From the NCBI GenBank assembly GCA_963169295.1, contig CAUJDD010000102.1, positions 77,946-141,945 on the forward strand: 64,000 nt of DNA, written 5' to 3'. Positions 17,874-26,522 of the stretch are shown here, in pieces (positions within the stretch are counted from its first letter, which is position 1; each line of letters begins with the position of its first letter). Made by a program: the position numbers and the translations under genes. The notes beneath the pieces are model-generated. The model was given only the letters and a program-made list of their open reading frames with translations. It was not told the DNA's origin and ran no database searches. This stretch comes from UBA4416 sp020846025. GTDB lineage: Bacteria > Bacteroidota > Bacteroidia > B-17B0 > Aurantibacillaceae.

Positions 17874-17887
17874 CTTCGCAATTTGGT

Positions 17888-18050
17888 TTTTAGATACAAG
17901 TTTTGTATCATGAAATTAAAAGGGAATCACGTGAAAATCGTGAACAGTGCCCGCTGCTGTAAGTCTTATAAAAAACATCTCTAAATTCTGCCACTGTTTA
18001 AAAACGGGAAGGCTTAGAGAAAAAGACAAGTCAGAAGACCTACCAAACTG
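17888..18050 (+). promoter_or_regulatory. Cobalamin (B12) riboswitch
   Basis: The conserved elements of the class occur in order: an initial hairpin GATACAA/TTGTATC (17893-17909), GGGAATCACGTG and GTGAACAGTGCCCGC (17922-17954), a conserved CTGTAA, GCCACTG (17990-17996), GGGAAGGC (18006-18013) and the B12 box AGTCAGAAGACCTACC (18029-18044). Coenzyme B12 binding normally shuts off expression of the downstream gene. It leads directly into the TonB receptor gene at 18150 and probably governs the receptor, DUF4465 protein and BtuG-like lipoprotein together, so B12 uptake would rise when the cell is starved for it. Confidence 0.93.
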
Positions 18051-18060
18051 CATGTTGTTG

Positions 18061-18116
18061 AGCTTTCGGGAAAAAAAGCTATCAAAAACAGGTTAGTACC
18101 TACACCTATCTGTTTT
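18061..18116 (+). promoter_or_regulatory. Two hairpins forming the probable riboswitch expression platform
   Basis: Hairpin 1 is AGCTTT (18061-18066) pairing with AAAGCT (18075-18080). Hairpin 2 spans 18085-18116, with AAAACAGGT pairing with a C-terminal arm ending in CTGTTTT, followed by CGTTTATTTT. They fill the gap between the aptamer and the receptor start codon at 18150. Hairpin 2 with its weak U-tract could terminate transcription or hide the start region when B12 is bound; the sequence alone does not decide which. Confidence 0.5.
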
Positions 18117-18149
18117 CGTTTATTTTCCTGAGCAAATAAAAAATTACAA

Positions 18150-20165
18150 ATGTTAAGTAATTGCTTAAATATTAAACCAACTTATAATTGTAAATCTACT
18201 GTTATTACAATTCTTAGTTTTATATTTAGTATAACATTGTTAGCACAAAAAAAAGATACGCTCAGCTACCAATTACAAGAAGTAACTATTTCATCCAATA
18301 AACAAAGACTTTTTGAATCATTTAAAAAGAAACAATTTTTAGACAGCCTTGTTTTAAGAAACTATTCTACAACTACATTATCCGATTTACTAGCCAATCA
18401 ATCCACAATTCATATTAAATCATACGGAAATGCCAACATTGCAACTACTAGCATAAGAGGAGGGAACGCCAACCAAACAGCATTATTATGGAATGGATTA
18501 AATATTCAAAATGCCATGCTAGGGCAACCAGATTTAAGCATTATTCCATCTACATTATTCAATCAAGTATCCTTAGAATTTGGTGGTGGAAGTACTATGT
18601 GGGGAAGTGGCGCAATTGGTGGATGTATTATGCTTTCAAATAAATTAAAATTTAATGAAGGTTTTAAAACGAATTTACAAATGAGTGTAGGTAGTTTTGA
18701 AACTAAACGTATTAATAGCTCTGTTTTATTAAGTTATAAAAAGATTATATCTAACACGAATGTTTTTTATAACACCTCTGAAAATAATTATAATTATATA
18801 GATACATCTAGCAAAGACACTAAACATAAACAGACAAAACATGCTTCCTATTCTCATAAAGGATTGATGCAGGAATTAGCTTTTTTAATAAATGCATACC
18901 AAACAATGCATGTTAGATTATGGTACAACCTAATGAATCGAAATATTCCAGATTTTTTAGGCACAAATCAAACCAAAAATCAAACTGATGAAAATCTAAA
19001 ATCTAACCTAGAATGGAATTATCACAAGCATCGCATACAATCTATTATACGATTGGGCTTTTTTAATGACCAACTTAATTATAAGGACTCATTGGCTCAG
19101 GATTTAATAAGCAAAAGCACCATTAAAACACTAATTGCCGAAAATGATAATATTTATAAATTTAACATCCATCGTTTTAACATAGGAATAAACTACACAG
19201 GTTACAAAACAGACTTACTATTTAATAACCTTGATACAAATTATTCAAACTCCCACACATTGCATAAACTGGCTTTATTTGCAGCTTATCAATTAAACTT
19301 ATTTAATTCTAAACTTCAATATCACCTTTCGGTGAGAAAAGAATTTAGCAATCAATTAACTATTCCTTTTACAGGTAGTAGCGGATTAAAGTATCAGTTA
19401 ATCAAACCACTTTCACTAAAAATAAATGCCAATAAATCTTTCAGACAACCTACACTTAATGATTTATACTGGAAACCAGGTGGTAATCCTAACCTAAAAT
19501 CGGAGGATAGTTATGAGTTGGAAGGAGGTATAGAATTAAACCATAACATCAAAAAAGTACAGTTAAAATTTGAAGCCACCTATTTTAATAGGCATGTTAA
19601 AAATCAAATTATATGGTTACCTTCTTCAGGAGGTTATTGGTCACCTAGAAATATAGCAGAGGTGTATGGAAGAGGTACTGAAACTAGTACCGAACTTGCC
19701 TATCATTACAAAGATGTTTATATTAAATTATACTTCAACTCCTCTTATGTTTTATCTACCAATCAAGTAAAGATGAGTGAAAATGATAACTCGGTTGGCA
19801 GACAATTGATTTATACACCAAGGTATAGTGGGCTTGGAGGTATCAGTTTTTATTACAAGAACTTTGGATTATTCTTTAATAATCATTACACTGGATATCA
19901 ATTTACTTCAACTGATAACAGTTCGTGGATTACTCCATACTTAATTGGAAACCTAAAGCTATCTTATCATTATACGTTTAGTACAATTAAAACAGAACTA
20001 TTTGCTCATATTAATAATTTGTACAATAAGAATTACATGGTTGTAGCCAACATGCCTATGCCCTTAAGAAACTACGAAGTAGGCTTAAGAATTAGTTATT
20101 CAAAAATTAAAAAAGCAAAGCAACCTACAAGTATCAATGAATTAATTCAATCAACTAACAAATAA
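18150..20165 (+). CDS. btuB: TonB-dependent outer-membrane receptor, probable cobalamin transporter (BtuB-like)
   Basis: A 671-residue beta-barrel receptor that would import B12 across the outer membrane with TonB energy. After a signal sequence (about 15-32) comes a TonB-box-like YQLQEVTISSNKQ, the plug domain (TLSDLLANQSTIHIKSYGNANIATTSIRGGNANQTALLWNGLNIQ, about 69-113), and a barrel containing SFRQPTLNDLYWKPGGNPNLKSEDSYELEGG, a BtuB-type receptor feature. The carboxyl-terminal strand is VGLRISYSK with a charged tail. Substrate assignment rests mainly on the cobalamin riboswitch immediately upstream and on the BtuG-like protein downstream. There is no N-terminal carboxypeptidase-like (SusC) domain. 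Confidence 0.88.
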   Translation: MLSNCLNIKPTYNCKSTVITILSFIFSITLLAQKKDTLSYQLQEVTISSNKQRLFESFKKKQFLDSLVLRNYSTTTLSDLLANQSTIHIKSYGNANIATTSIRGGNANQTALLWNGLNIQNAMLGQPDLSIIPSTLFNQVSLEFGGGSTMWGSGAIGGCIMLSNKLKFNEGFKTNLQMSVGSFETKRINSSVLLSYKKIISNTNVFYNTSENNYNYIDTSSKDTKHKQTKHASYSHKGLMQELAFLINAYQTMHVRLWYNLMNRNIPDFLGTNQTKNQTDENLKSNLEWNYHKHRIQSIIRLGFFNDQLNYKDSLAQDLISKSTIKTLIAENDNIYKFNIHRFNIGINYTGYKTDLLFNNLDTNYSNSHTLHKLALFAAYQLNLFNSKLQYHLSVRKEFSNQLTIPFTGSSGLKYQLIKPLSLKINANKSFRQPTLNDLYWKPGGNPNLKSEDSYELEGGIELNHNIKKVQLKFEATYFNRHVKNQIIWLPSSGGYWSPRNIAEVYGRGTETSTELAYHYKDVYIKLYFNSSYVLSTNQVKMSENDNSVGRQLIYTPRYSGLGGISFYYKNFGLFFNNHYTGYQFTSTDNSSWITPYLIGNLKLSYHYTFSTIKTELFAHINNLYNKNYMVVANMPMPLRNYEVGLRISYSKIKKAKQPTSINELIQSTNK

Positions 20166-20177
20166 ATAAAACAAATC

Positions 20178-21203
20178 ATGAAAAAAACAATTACCAAAGC
20201 AATTTTAGCATTCAGCACTTTAGTAACCGCACACTTAAATGCACAAACTATTGTAACATTCGACAATTTTACCTTAGCCCCTGATACTTTTTATCAAGAT
20301 GTAAACGGTACAGATTTTTCAGTTAATGAAGTAACCTTTCGATACGATTGGGCATCGTGGGGTTCGTGGGGAGGCGGTACAGCTTATACTAACAAAAAAG
20401 ATACTATTTTTACAGCAAGCAGTACTCCACCCTATTATGCAAATTTGTATAGTAGCATAGTAGGTAGCGCATTTAGCGGGACAAATTACGCAGCTATTCA
20501 AAATGGAGCTATTATTACATTTTCAAATAATACAACGAGTCTTTTAGGTTTTTATATTTCTAATAGTACATACGCTTGGAAATCAATGAAGAACGGAGAT
20601 CAATTTGCTCGTAAATTTGGAGATACTACTGGTACAGGCTCTGGAAATAGTATTCCACAAGGCGAATATCCAGATTGGTGTAAAATTATTGTAAGAGGCT
20701 TTCAAAATGGTGCTATGCTTAATGATAGTGTTGAATTTTATTTAGCCGATTATCGTCCTGCAGGAACTGCTAGTGATTATGTGATTAAAAATTGGCAATA
20801 TGTAAATTGTGCTTCATTAGGTCAGGTAGATAGCGTGCGTATTGATATGAAATCGAGTGATACTGGTGCATGGGGAATGAACACTCCTGGATATTTTACC
20901 ATAGATAATTTTACTACTGGTAGCACTGTAGGTGTTCAAGAAATAAATAAATTAGCTAGCTTACATTTATACCCAAATCCAACAACAAACAACATTCAAT
21001 TAAATTTTGACACCAACAATTCAGAAAATGTGTCTATCACCATAACTGATATTGCTGGCAAAACACTTTTCGATTCTACATATCAAACTAGTGTAGGAAT
21101 CAACACCATCTCCATTAATACCGAATTGTATCAATCAGGTGTTTATTTTATGACTATTCATAACAACACTACATCTAAACAAGTTAAATTTATAAAGCAA
21201 TAA
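20178..21203 (+). CDS. DUF4465 surface protein with T9SS type A sorting domain
   Basis: A 341-residue exported protein: signal peptide (residues 1-22, ending LNAQ), DUF4465-type domain (about 25-245) with FYQDVNGTDFSVNEVTFRYDW, GGTAYTNKKD, FYISNSTYAWKSMKNGD and YFTIDNF, and a type A sorting domain (about 255-341: YPNPTTNNIQLNF, VSITITDIAGKTL, SGVYFMTIHNN). I recall DUF4465 proteins recurring in Bacteroidota B12 loci. Placed 12 bases after the receptor under the riboswitch, it is probably a surface corrinoid-binding or accessory protein, exported by T9SS rather than as a lipoprotein. Confidence 0.85.
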   Translation: MKKTITKAILAFSTLVTAHLNAQTIVTFDNFTLAPDTFYQDVNGTDFSVNEVTFRYDWASWGSWGGGTAYTNKKDTIFTASSTPPYYANLYSSIVGSAFSGTNYAAIQNGAIITFSNNTTSLLGFYISNSTYAWKSMKNGDQFARKFGDTTGTGSGNSIPQGEYPDWCKIIVRGFQNGAMLNDSVEFYLADYRPAGTASDYVIKNWQYVNCASLGQVDSVRIDMKSSDTGAWGMNTPGYFTIDNFTTGSTVGVQEINKLASLHLYPNPTTNNIQLNFDTNNSENVSITITDIAGKTLFDSTYQTSVGINTISINTELYQSGVYFMTIHNNTTSKQVKFIKQ

Positions 21204-21220
21204 ATTAATAAATTTACATT

Positions 21221-22252
21221 ATGAAAGCATTATACTTTATCATCATAGCTTTAGCTCTTGTATCTTGTATAAAGGATAAACCACAAGAACCACAAAAAAC
21301 AGTGGCTAATATAGCTTATGATGATAAAGTATTAGTTATTAATGAAGGTAATTTTGGCTGGGGTGTTGGATATATTTCACTTTATGATCCAATCAGTGGC
21401 GCAGTGATTGAGAAATATGATCAACAACAAAACTCGGGAAACACACTAGGTAACGTATGTCAAAGCATGACTAAATATAACAATAACTACTATATTGTTA
21501 TTAATAACTCAGGAAAAATAGTTATTTCAAACACCACTGATTTTACTCAAAAAGGCACTATTACAGGATTTAACTCACCACGTTATTTATTACCTATAAC
21601 ATATAGTAAAGCTTATGTGAGCGATTTATATGCCAATTCTATTCAAATTGTAGATTTGAATACCAATGCAATTAGTGGAAATATAACCTGTATGGCTGGT
21701 ACCGAAGAGATGGCTTTAATATACAATAAAGCTTTTGTAACTTGTACTAATAGCAATTATTGTTATATTATAAACACGACAACCGATGCTATTACAGATA
21801 GTGTTTATGTTGGAAAATCTGCATCGAGTTTAATAATTGATAAATATTCAAAAGTATGGGTACTTGCTTCTGGTAGTAGTACAAGTTCGCAAGTTGCTAT
21901 GCTAACAAAAATCAATCCAATAAGTCTGCAAATAGAACAAACATATAGTTTTAACAGTAACGAAAGTCCGTTTAGATTATGTTGTAATAAAACTAGGGAC
22001 ACATTATATTTTCTTAATAAAGGGGTTTTTCAAATGTCAATTTTATCAAGTAACTTACCTAATAATGTATTAATACCTCAAGGCTCAAAAAACTACTATG
22101 CTATATCTATAAATCCAAAAGATTATTCCATTTATGTAGCAGATGCTATTGATTATGTTCAACGTTCTAAAGTTGAGATTTATAAGCCAAATGGAACGTA
22201 TATAACAAATTTTACAGCTGGCATTATTACAAACGGATTTATGTTTGAGTAA
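21221..22252 (+). CDS. BtuG-like beta-propeller lipoprotein, probable surface cobalamin binder
   Basis: A 343-residue lipoprotein with signal peptide and lipobox LVSC (Cys16). The rest is a YncE-type beta-propeller: repeating units such as VLVINEGNFGWGVGYISLYDPISGAVIEKY, KAYVSDLYANSIQIVDLNTNAISG and VWVLASGS. BtuG of Bacteroides is a surface beta-propeller lipoprotein that captures cobalamin with very high affinity and passes it to BtuB. Location in the riboswitch operon, 17 bases after the DUF4465 gene, supports the same job. Assignment is by fold, lipobox and context; direct binding residues were not identified. Confidence 0.78.
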   Translation: MKALYFIIIALALVSCIKDKPQEPQKTVANIAYDDKVLVINEGNFGWGVGYISLYDPISGAVIEKYDQQQNSGNTLGNVCQSMTKYNNNYYIVINNSGKIVISNTTDFTQKGTITGFNSPRYLLPITYSKAYVSDLYANSIQIVDLNTNAISGNITCMAGTEEMALIYNKAFVTCTNSNYCYIINTTTDAITDSVYVGKSASSLIIDKYSKVWVLASGSSTSSQVAMLTKINPISLQIEQTYSFNSNESPFRLCCNKTRDTLYFLNKGVFQMSILSSNLPNNVLIPQGSKNYYAISINPKDYSIYVADAIDYVQRSKVEIYKPNGTYITNFTAGIITNGFMFE

Positions 22253-22278
22253 TCTTATCATTTTTATACCTTTAACGC

Positions 22279-23439
22279 ATGCGATTTTTGGGTTCTTCTC
22301 AAGTATTTTCAGGAAAAGAATTTTTAGCCCCTCATACAATACTTGTATTAGATAATGCAAATAAATTGATTGATATTGTCAGTTCTAATGAAATTGACGA
22401 ACTAAAAGTAGAAAAACACGAAGGTATTATTACTCCTGGCTTTATTAACGCCCATTGTCATTTAGAACTAAGTCATTTAAAAGATAAAATTAAAAAACAT
22501 ACTGGTATTGTGGACTTTGGTTTGGGGGTTATGCAACAAAGACATACCTTTTCTGAAGAGTTACAAATAAGAGCCATGGCAGAAGCTGATAAGGAAATGG
22601 TAAAACAAGGTATTGTGGCTGTGGGCGATATTAGTAACACCAATTTATCAATCTCAACCAAACAAGCATCTAAAATATATTACCACACCTTTGTAGAACT
22701 CATAGCACTCAACCCAGAAAAAGCCACTACAGTATTTGATAATGGAAAACAGTTATTACTCGAGTTTAATAGTTCCTCACTACATGGATCATTAGCGCCA
22801 CATGCACCTTATAGCGCTTCAAAAGAATTAATCCAACTCATTAGCCATTATTGTTTTCAAAATAATTCTCCAACCAGTATTCACAATCAAGAAAGCAACG
22901 CTGAAAACAATTTTTTTCAATTTAAAATTGGCGACTACTTGCGCTTATATGAACAAATTAAATTACCAATTGATTATTTTACAAAAACTCAAAAAAGTAG
23001 TTTATTAAGTGTTATTGATGCCTTTCATTCATCTATAAATACATTATTAGTACATAATACATTTTGTAGTAATGAGGATATGAAAGTTAGTCAACAATTA
23101 CATCATCAACTTTTTTGGTGCTTATGCCCTAAAGCAAATCTATATATTGAGAATGCTTTACCTGACATTACCGAACTAATAAAACAAAATTGTAATTTAG
23201 TAATAGGTACAGATAGTTTAGCTAGTAATTCAGGACTTTCTATTATTGATGAAATCAATACTATTTGTAAAAATTTTCCAGAAATACCGTTAGATATATT
23301 ACTGCAAGCCGCAACCTTTAATGGCGCTTACTTTCTAGGTATAACAAATCAATTTGGCGAATTAAACCCAAATACAAATTGCGGTATTAATTTAATTGAA
23401 GGGAAAAAAAGTGAATTTACAGTGAAAAAATTAGCTTAA
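22279..23439 (+). CDS. Amidohydrolase, probable aminofutalosine deaminase
   Basis: A 386-residue metal-dependent amidohydrolase. Metal ligands and motifs: PGFINAHCHLELSH (His59, His61), SIHNQES, LLVHNTF and GTDSLASNSGLS. In the futalosine pathway some bacteria use such an enzyme to deaminate aminofutalosine to futalosine, and the HNQESxxEN pattern resembles that subgroup. MqnE at 15.3 kb and UbiD at 4.4 kb in the same window support this. Guanine or adenosine deaminase-like activities remain possible. The gene lies 26 bases after the BtuG-like gene and could share its transcript. It overlaps the SiaB-like gene tail to tail by 9 bases. Confidence 0.75.
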   Translation: MRFLGSSQVFSGKEFLAPHTILVLDNANKLIDIVSSNEIDELKVEKHEGIITPGFINAHCHLELSHLKDKIKKHTGIVDFGLGVMQQRHTFSEELQIRAMAEADKEMVKQGIVAVGDISNTNLSISTKQASKIYYHTFVELIALNPEKATTVFDNGKQLLLEFNSSSLHGSLAPHAPYSASKELIQLISHYCFQNNSPTSIHNQESNAENNFFQFKIGDYLRLYEQIKLPIDYFTKTQKSSLLSVIDAFHSSINTLLVHNTFCSNEDMKVSQQLHHQLFWCLCPKANLYIENALPDITELIKQNCNLVIGTDSLASNSGLSIIDEINTICKNFPEIPLDILLQAATFNGAYFLGITNQFGELNPNTNCGINLIEGKKSEFTVKKLA

Positions 23440-24012
23440 ACTAACACTTGAAACTAAAGTAAATAACGAGAAATTCTCATTTATCTTTTTAAAGTCCATT
23501 TTTAATTTATTACCACTCTTCATGCCTATGGTAATAAAGCCAAGTCCAGCGCCACCTTTTTCACTCATGGTATTATTTTCTAAATGCTCAAGATAATATG
23601 CCTTTAAAGCTTTTTCATCCTCAAATGAATTGATTGTTTCTATTTGTTTTTCAAGTGTTGGTATTGAACTATTAGAAACTAAATTAGAAGAGATAACTTG
23701 TAAATGTGAACCATTTTTTACTAAAATAAAAAAGTTATGTTGTTCACCTTTATTATTCTTATGACCATGAATCAACATATTTTGAAGCGTTTCAACACTG
23801 ATAAAGAAAATCTTTTTAATTGGCCCTTTAGGAATTTCAAGTGAAGTGATTTTTTCTTCAACTGCACCTTCTAAACCAGTAATAACTTCTTGAGAAAGTT
23901 CACCATAGTGTGATACTAAAACAGTTTCACCTTGTTGATGTTCCTTCAACATTTGTTCGTACTGTTGGTGTACAAATTCTTTTTCGTTATCTGTATAATT
24001 ACTCAAAGGCAC
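23431..24012 (-). CDS. SiaB-family protein kinase (DUF6272)
   Basis: A 193-residue GHKL/histidine-kinase-like ATPase related to SiaB. It shows an N-box-like ETLQNMLIHGHKNNKG (about 74-89) and the G-box EKGGAGLGFITIGMKSGNKL (about 151-170). In Pseudomonas SiaB phosphorylates SiaC on a residue that the PP2C phosphatase SiaA dephosphorylates, steering c-di-GMP signalling. No SiaC-like (DUF1987) gene is in the window, but two PP2C sensor phosphatases are. The gene is 3 bases downstream of the deoxynucleoside kinase and may be co-transcribed with it. Confidence 0.82.
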   Translation of the reverse strand: MPLSNYTDNEKEFVHQQYEQMLKEHQQGETVLVSHYGELSQEVITGLEGAVEEKITSLEIPKGPIKKIFFISVETLQNMLIHGHKNNKGEQHNFFILVKNGSHLQVISSNLVSNSSIPTLEKQIETINSFEDEKALKAYYLEHLENNTMSEKGGAGLGFITIGMKSGNKLKMDFKKINENFSLFTLVSSVSLS

Positions 24013-24015
24013 TTC

Positions 24016-24633
24016 TTATTTAAATAATCCATTAATTTCTGCATCAATCATTCTAATCACTTTTCCTAAATCTTCTTTACTTTCAGAAAAATGATTTTCA
24101 TCAATATCTACTATTAATAATTTTCCGCTCTTATACGACGAAACCCAAGCTTCGTATCGTTCGTTCAATCTTTTCAAATAATCTAAACGTATAGAGTTTT
24201 CGTATTCTCTACCACGCTTTTGGATTTGCTTTACTAATGTAGGAACCGAAGCTCTTAAATAAATAATCAAATCTGGTGCTTTTACTAAACTATCCATTAG
24301 TTTAAATAAACTCAAATAGTTATCGTGATCACGTGTTGTCATTAAACCCATAGCGTGCAAATTTGGCGCAAAAATATAGGCGTCTTCATAAATTGTTCTA
24401 TCCTGAATTACCTTTTGCTTGCCTTTACGGATTTCTTGAACTTGACCAAATCTAGAATTTAAAAAGTAAACTTGCAAATTAAATGACCAACGTTGCATAT
24501 CTTCATAAAAGTCATTTAAATAAGGATTATCATCTGCATCTTCATAATGCGGTGTCCACTTATAGTGTTTAGCGAGTAATGATGTTAATGTCGTTTTTCC
24601 TGAACCGATATTACCGGCAATTGCTATATGCAT
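24016..24633 (-). CDS. Deoxynucleoside kinase
   Basis: A 205-residue kinase of the deoxyadenosine/deoxyguanosine kinase family for nucleoside salvage. P-loop AGNIGSGKTTLTS (about 6-18), YEDADDNPYLNDFYED with an acidic substrate-binding segment, the DRTIYEDAYIFA motif (about 77-88), and the LID region with QIQKRGREYENSIRLDYLKRLNERYEAW. Length and motifs are typical. Which deoxynucleoside is preferred cannot be told from sequence alone. Start is ATG giving MHIAIAGNIG. Confidence 0.9.
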   Translation of the reverse strand: MHIAIAGNIGSGKTTLTSLLAKHYKWTPHYEDADDNPYLNDFYEDMQRWSFNLQVYFLNSRFGQVQEIRKGKQKVIQDRTIYEDAYIFAPNLHAMGLMTTRDHDNYLSLFKLMDSLVKAPDLIIYLRASVPTLVKQIQKRGREYENSIRLDYLKRLNERYEAWVSSYKSGKLLIVDIDENHFSESKEDLGKVIRMIDAEINGLFK

Positions 24634-24757
24634 ATACTATCTTTCTATAAAATATCTCGGTTTATAATACACTAAAGTACGGTTTAAAACGATTATTGCA
24701 AAAAAAAAATGCACTTTTTATTAAAATAGTTAAAAAAAAGAGTTAGGATTACAAAAT

Positions 24758-25780
24758 TTATCCCTTTTTGGATAATTGCTCATCTAAAAAAACTTGACTC
24801 ACAAATTTTATATATTGCTCAATAGGCATGAGTTTAAAAGGAATAGTTTGTTTTATTTTTTCTGAATTATAGATATTTTTCTCTATTAATGCAGGAATTA
24901 ATTGTTGGGTAATGAGGGGTTCCTTTTGGGTAAAAAAACATCTTATTTTTTCTAACCAAGCTGCCAAAATTAGTAGTTGTTTATTAGCCTTAATAAAAGG
25001 AGGTTTTTTAGATAGGGCAGCATGAATTTGAGTTAAAATTTCTTGGTACGAGTAATTACCTTCTACTAAGACAAAACGTTTTCCAAATTGTTTTTCTTTC
25101 ACCAAATGAATCATACATTTAGCTACATCACTAGCTGCAATATATCCAGTTCCTCCATTTGTATAAAACAAATTGCCTTTATAACAGGTTTGAATAATTT
25201 TCCCCGAACTTTGTTCCCAAAAACCTGGTGTGATGATAGCACCTGGATTTACAATAACCGCATTTAATCCCTCTTCTATTCCACGCCACACCTCACGTTC
25301 GGCATTATATTTACTAATAGCATAGTTACTTGCCTGTGGCGAAGATTTCCAAAATACTGATTCATCTATACAATGTGTAATATCTGGATTTTGCAGCGTT
25401 GCAATAGAACTTACATGACATAAAGCACCTACATTTTTTTCTAAACACGCATTCACAACATTTGCTGTTCCTTCTCCATTTATTTTAAATAATTGTTCGT
25501 ATTGTTTTTTATTAAACGAAACAAAACCTGCACAATGAAATACTGTAGATATACCTTCTAGTGCTTCGATAATAGAATAAACATCGCATACATCGCCATC
25601 TACCCATTTTATTTTTTGAAACAAAACTTCATAATCGGCAGTGTAATACGAAAATAGTTTTTTAGTTTTCTGAATATCACTATTGGAGCGCTTTAAGGCA
25701 ACCACGGACTGATTTTGCTGTAGCAATTGAAGTGCTAAATGTGCTCCTACTATTCCAGTTGCTCCTGTTATTAAATTCAT
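24758..25780 (-). CDS. NAD-dependent epimerase/dehydratase (extended SDR)
   Basis: A 340-residue Rossmann-fold enzyme of the extended short-chain dehydrogenase family. The N-terminal NAD(P) motif is TGATGIVGAHLAL, followed by CHVSSIATLQN for the catalytic serine region and the catalytic pair YAISKYNAE. VNPGAIITPG follows. It resembles dihydroflavonol-reductase-like or 3-beta-HSD-like proteins common in Bacteroidota, with unknown substrate. I start at ATG 25780 rather than the preceding GTG. The downstream dNK gene is 124 bases away; the upstream membrane protein gene is 12 bases away. Confidence 0.85.
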   Translation of the reverse strand: MNLITGATGIVGAHLALQLLQQNQSVVALKRSNSDIQKTKKLFSYYTADYEVLFQKIKWVDGDVCDVYSIIEALEGISTVFHCAGFVSFNKKQYEQLFKINGEGTANVVNACLEKNVGALCHVSSIATLQNPDITHCIDESVFWKSSPQASNYAISKYNAEREVWRGIEEGLNAVIVNPGAIITPGFWEQSSGKIIQTCYKGNLFYTNGGTGYIAASDVAKCMIHLVKEKQFGKRFVLVEGNYSYQEILTQIHAALSKKPPFIKANKQLLILAAWLEKIRCFFTQKEPLITQQLIPALIEKNIYNSEKIKQTIPFKLMPIEQYIKFVSQVFLDEQLSKKG

Positions 25781-25792
25781 CACTTTTAAAGA

Positions 25793-26428
25793 CTAAATAA
25801 ATATAAGCATTTGTGCGACAAAAAATAACATAAACTGTATAGTACAGCCCACTATAAAACCAACATATACCTGTGCTGGTGTGTGTGAGTTTAATTGCAA
25901 TCTAGCAGCGCCAATAAAGCCTGCTAATACAATTAAGAGCGCAACTGGTAATAGTATAGGTAGCTGCATGAAATAACATATCGCTAATAATACACCTATG
26001 ACGCCTCCAATTCCTATCATATGTGTGCTTATTTGCCATTTTAAACTTATAATTCCTGCACACATAATACATACTCCACCGCCTAATATTAATAACTTAA
26101 TAGCGGGCCAAATACTAAAATCTTGAATTAAATAATATAAACCAAAATAACACATTGCTGTAATTAACAAAGGCAAAGCCCGTTCACGACGATTAGTAAG
26201 ATAAAGTGAACTCACATAATTTAGCTTATACAGAACTAATACATTTAAAAGTGGTAATAAAAATGTAAAAGAAAAAACAGTGATAATAAGTGCTAGTTTT
26301 ATACGAATAGGTGTGAAAACAAAATAAATAGTGTCTGTTAAACCAAAAAATAGTAACACACAACAAAAAGTAGCCATTAATAAAGGATGAAACAGAAAAG
26401 AAATAATATGGGCAATAAATCTCATCAT
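25793..26428 (-). CDS. PAP2-like integral membrane protein
   Basis: A 211-residue protein with six or so predicted spans. The segment LKWQISTHMIGIGGVIG and the later RLQLNSHTPAQVYVGFIVG resemble the two histidine-containing motifs of divergent membrane PAP2 phosphatases, which dephosphorylate lipid phosphates such as undecaprenyl pyrophosphate or phosphatidic acid. The full KxxxxxxRP motif is not seen, so enzymatic activity is uncertain. Two ATG codons (26428, 26425) are candidate starts. It is divergent from gldF. Confidence 0.65.
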   Translation of the reverse strand: MMRFIAHIISFLFHPLLMATFCCVLLFFGLTDTIYFVFTPIRIKLALIITVFSFTFLLPLLNVLVLYKLNYVSSLYLTNRRERALPLLITAMCYFGLYYLIQDFSIWPAIKLLILGGGVCIMCAGIISLKWQISTHMIGIGGVIGVLLAICYFMQLPILLPVALLIVLAGFIGAARLQLNSHTPAQVYVGFIVGCTIQFMLFFVAQMLIFI

Positions 26429-26474
26429 CAAAATTCAGATTGCTAAAATACATTAAAATAATTGATACAATTGG

Positions 26475-26488
26475 TATAACATGTTATA
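26475..26488. repeat. 14-bp perfect palindrome in the divergent gldF promoter region
   Basis: TATAACATGTTATA is its own reverse complement. It lies in the 94-base gap between the leftward PAP2-like gene and gldF, about 19 bases ahead of the gldF -7 element. The form fits a dimeric regulator site, but no regulator can be named and AT-rich chance occurrence remains possible. Confidence 0.4.
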
Positions 26489-26506
26489 ATTATTAAAATC
26501 TATTGT

Positions 26507-26514
26507 TATTTTTG
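26507..26514 (+). promoter_or_regulatory. -7 promoter element of gldF
   Basis: TATTTTTG matches TAnnTTTG and ends 8 bases before the gldF ATG, which implies a very short or absent 5' leader. No good -33 TTTG is seen at 19-20 bases upstream. Confidence 0.35.
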
Positions 26515-26522
26515 GGACTTGT

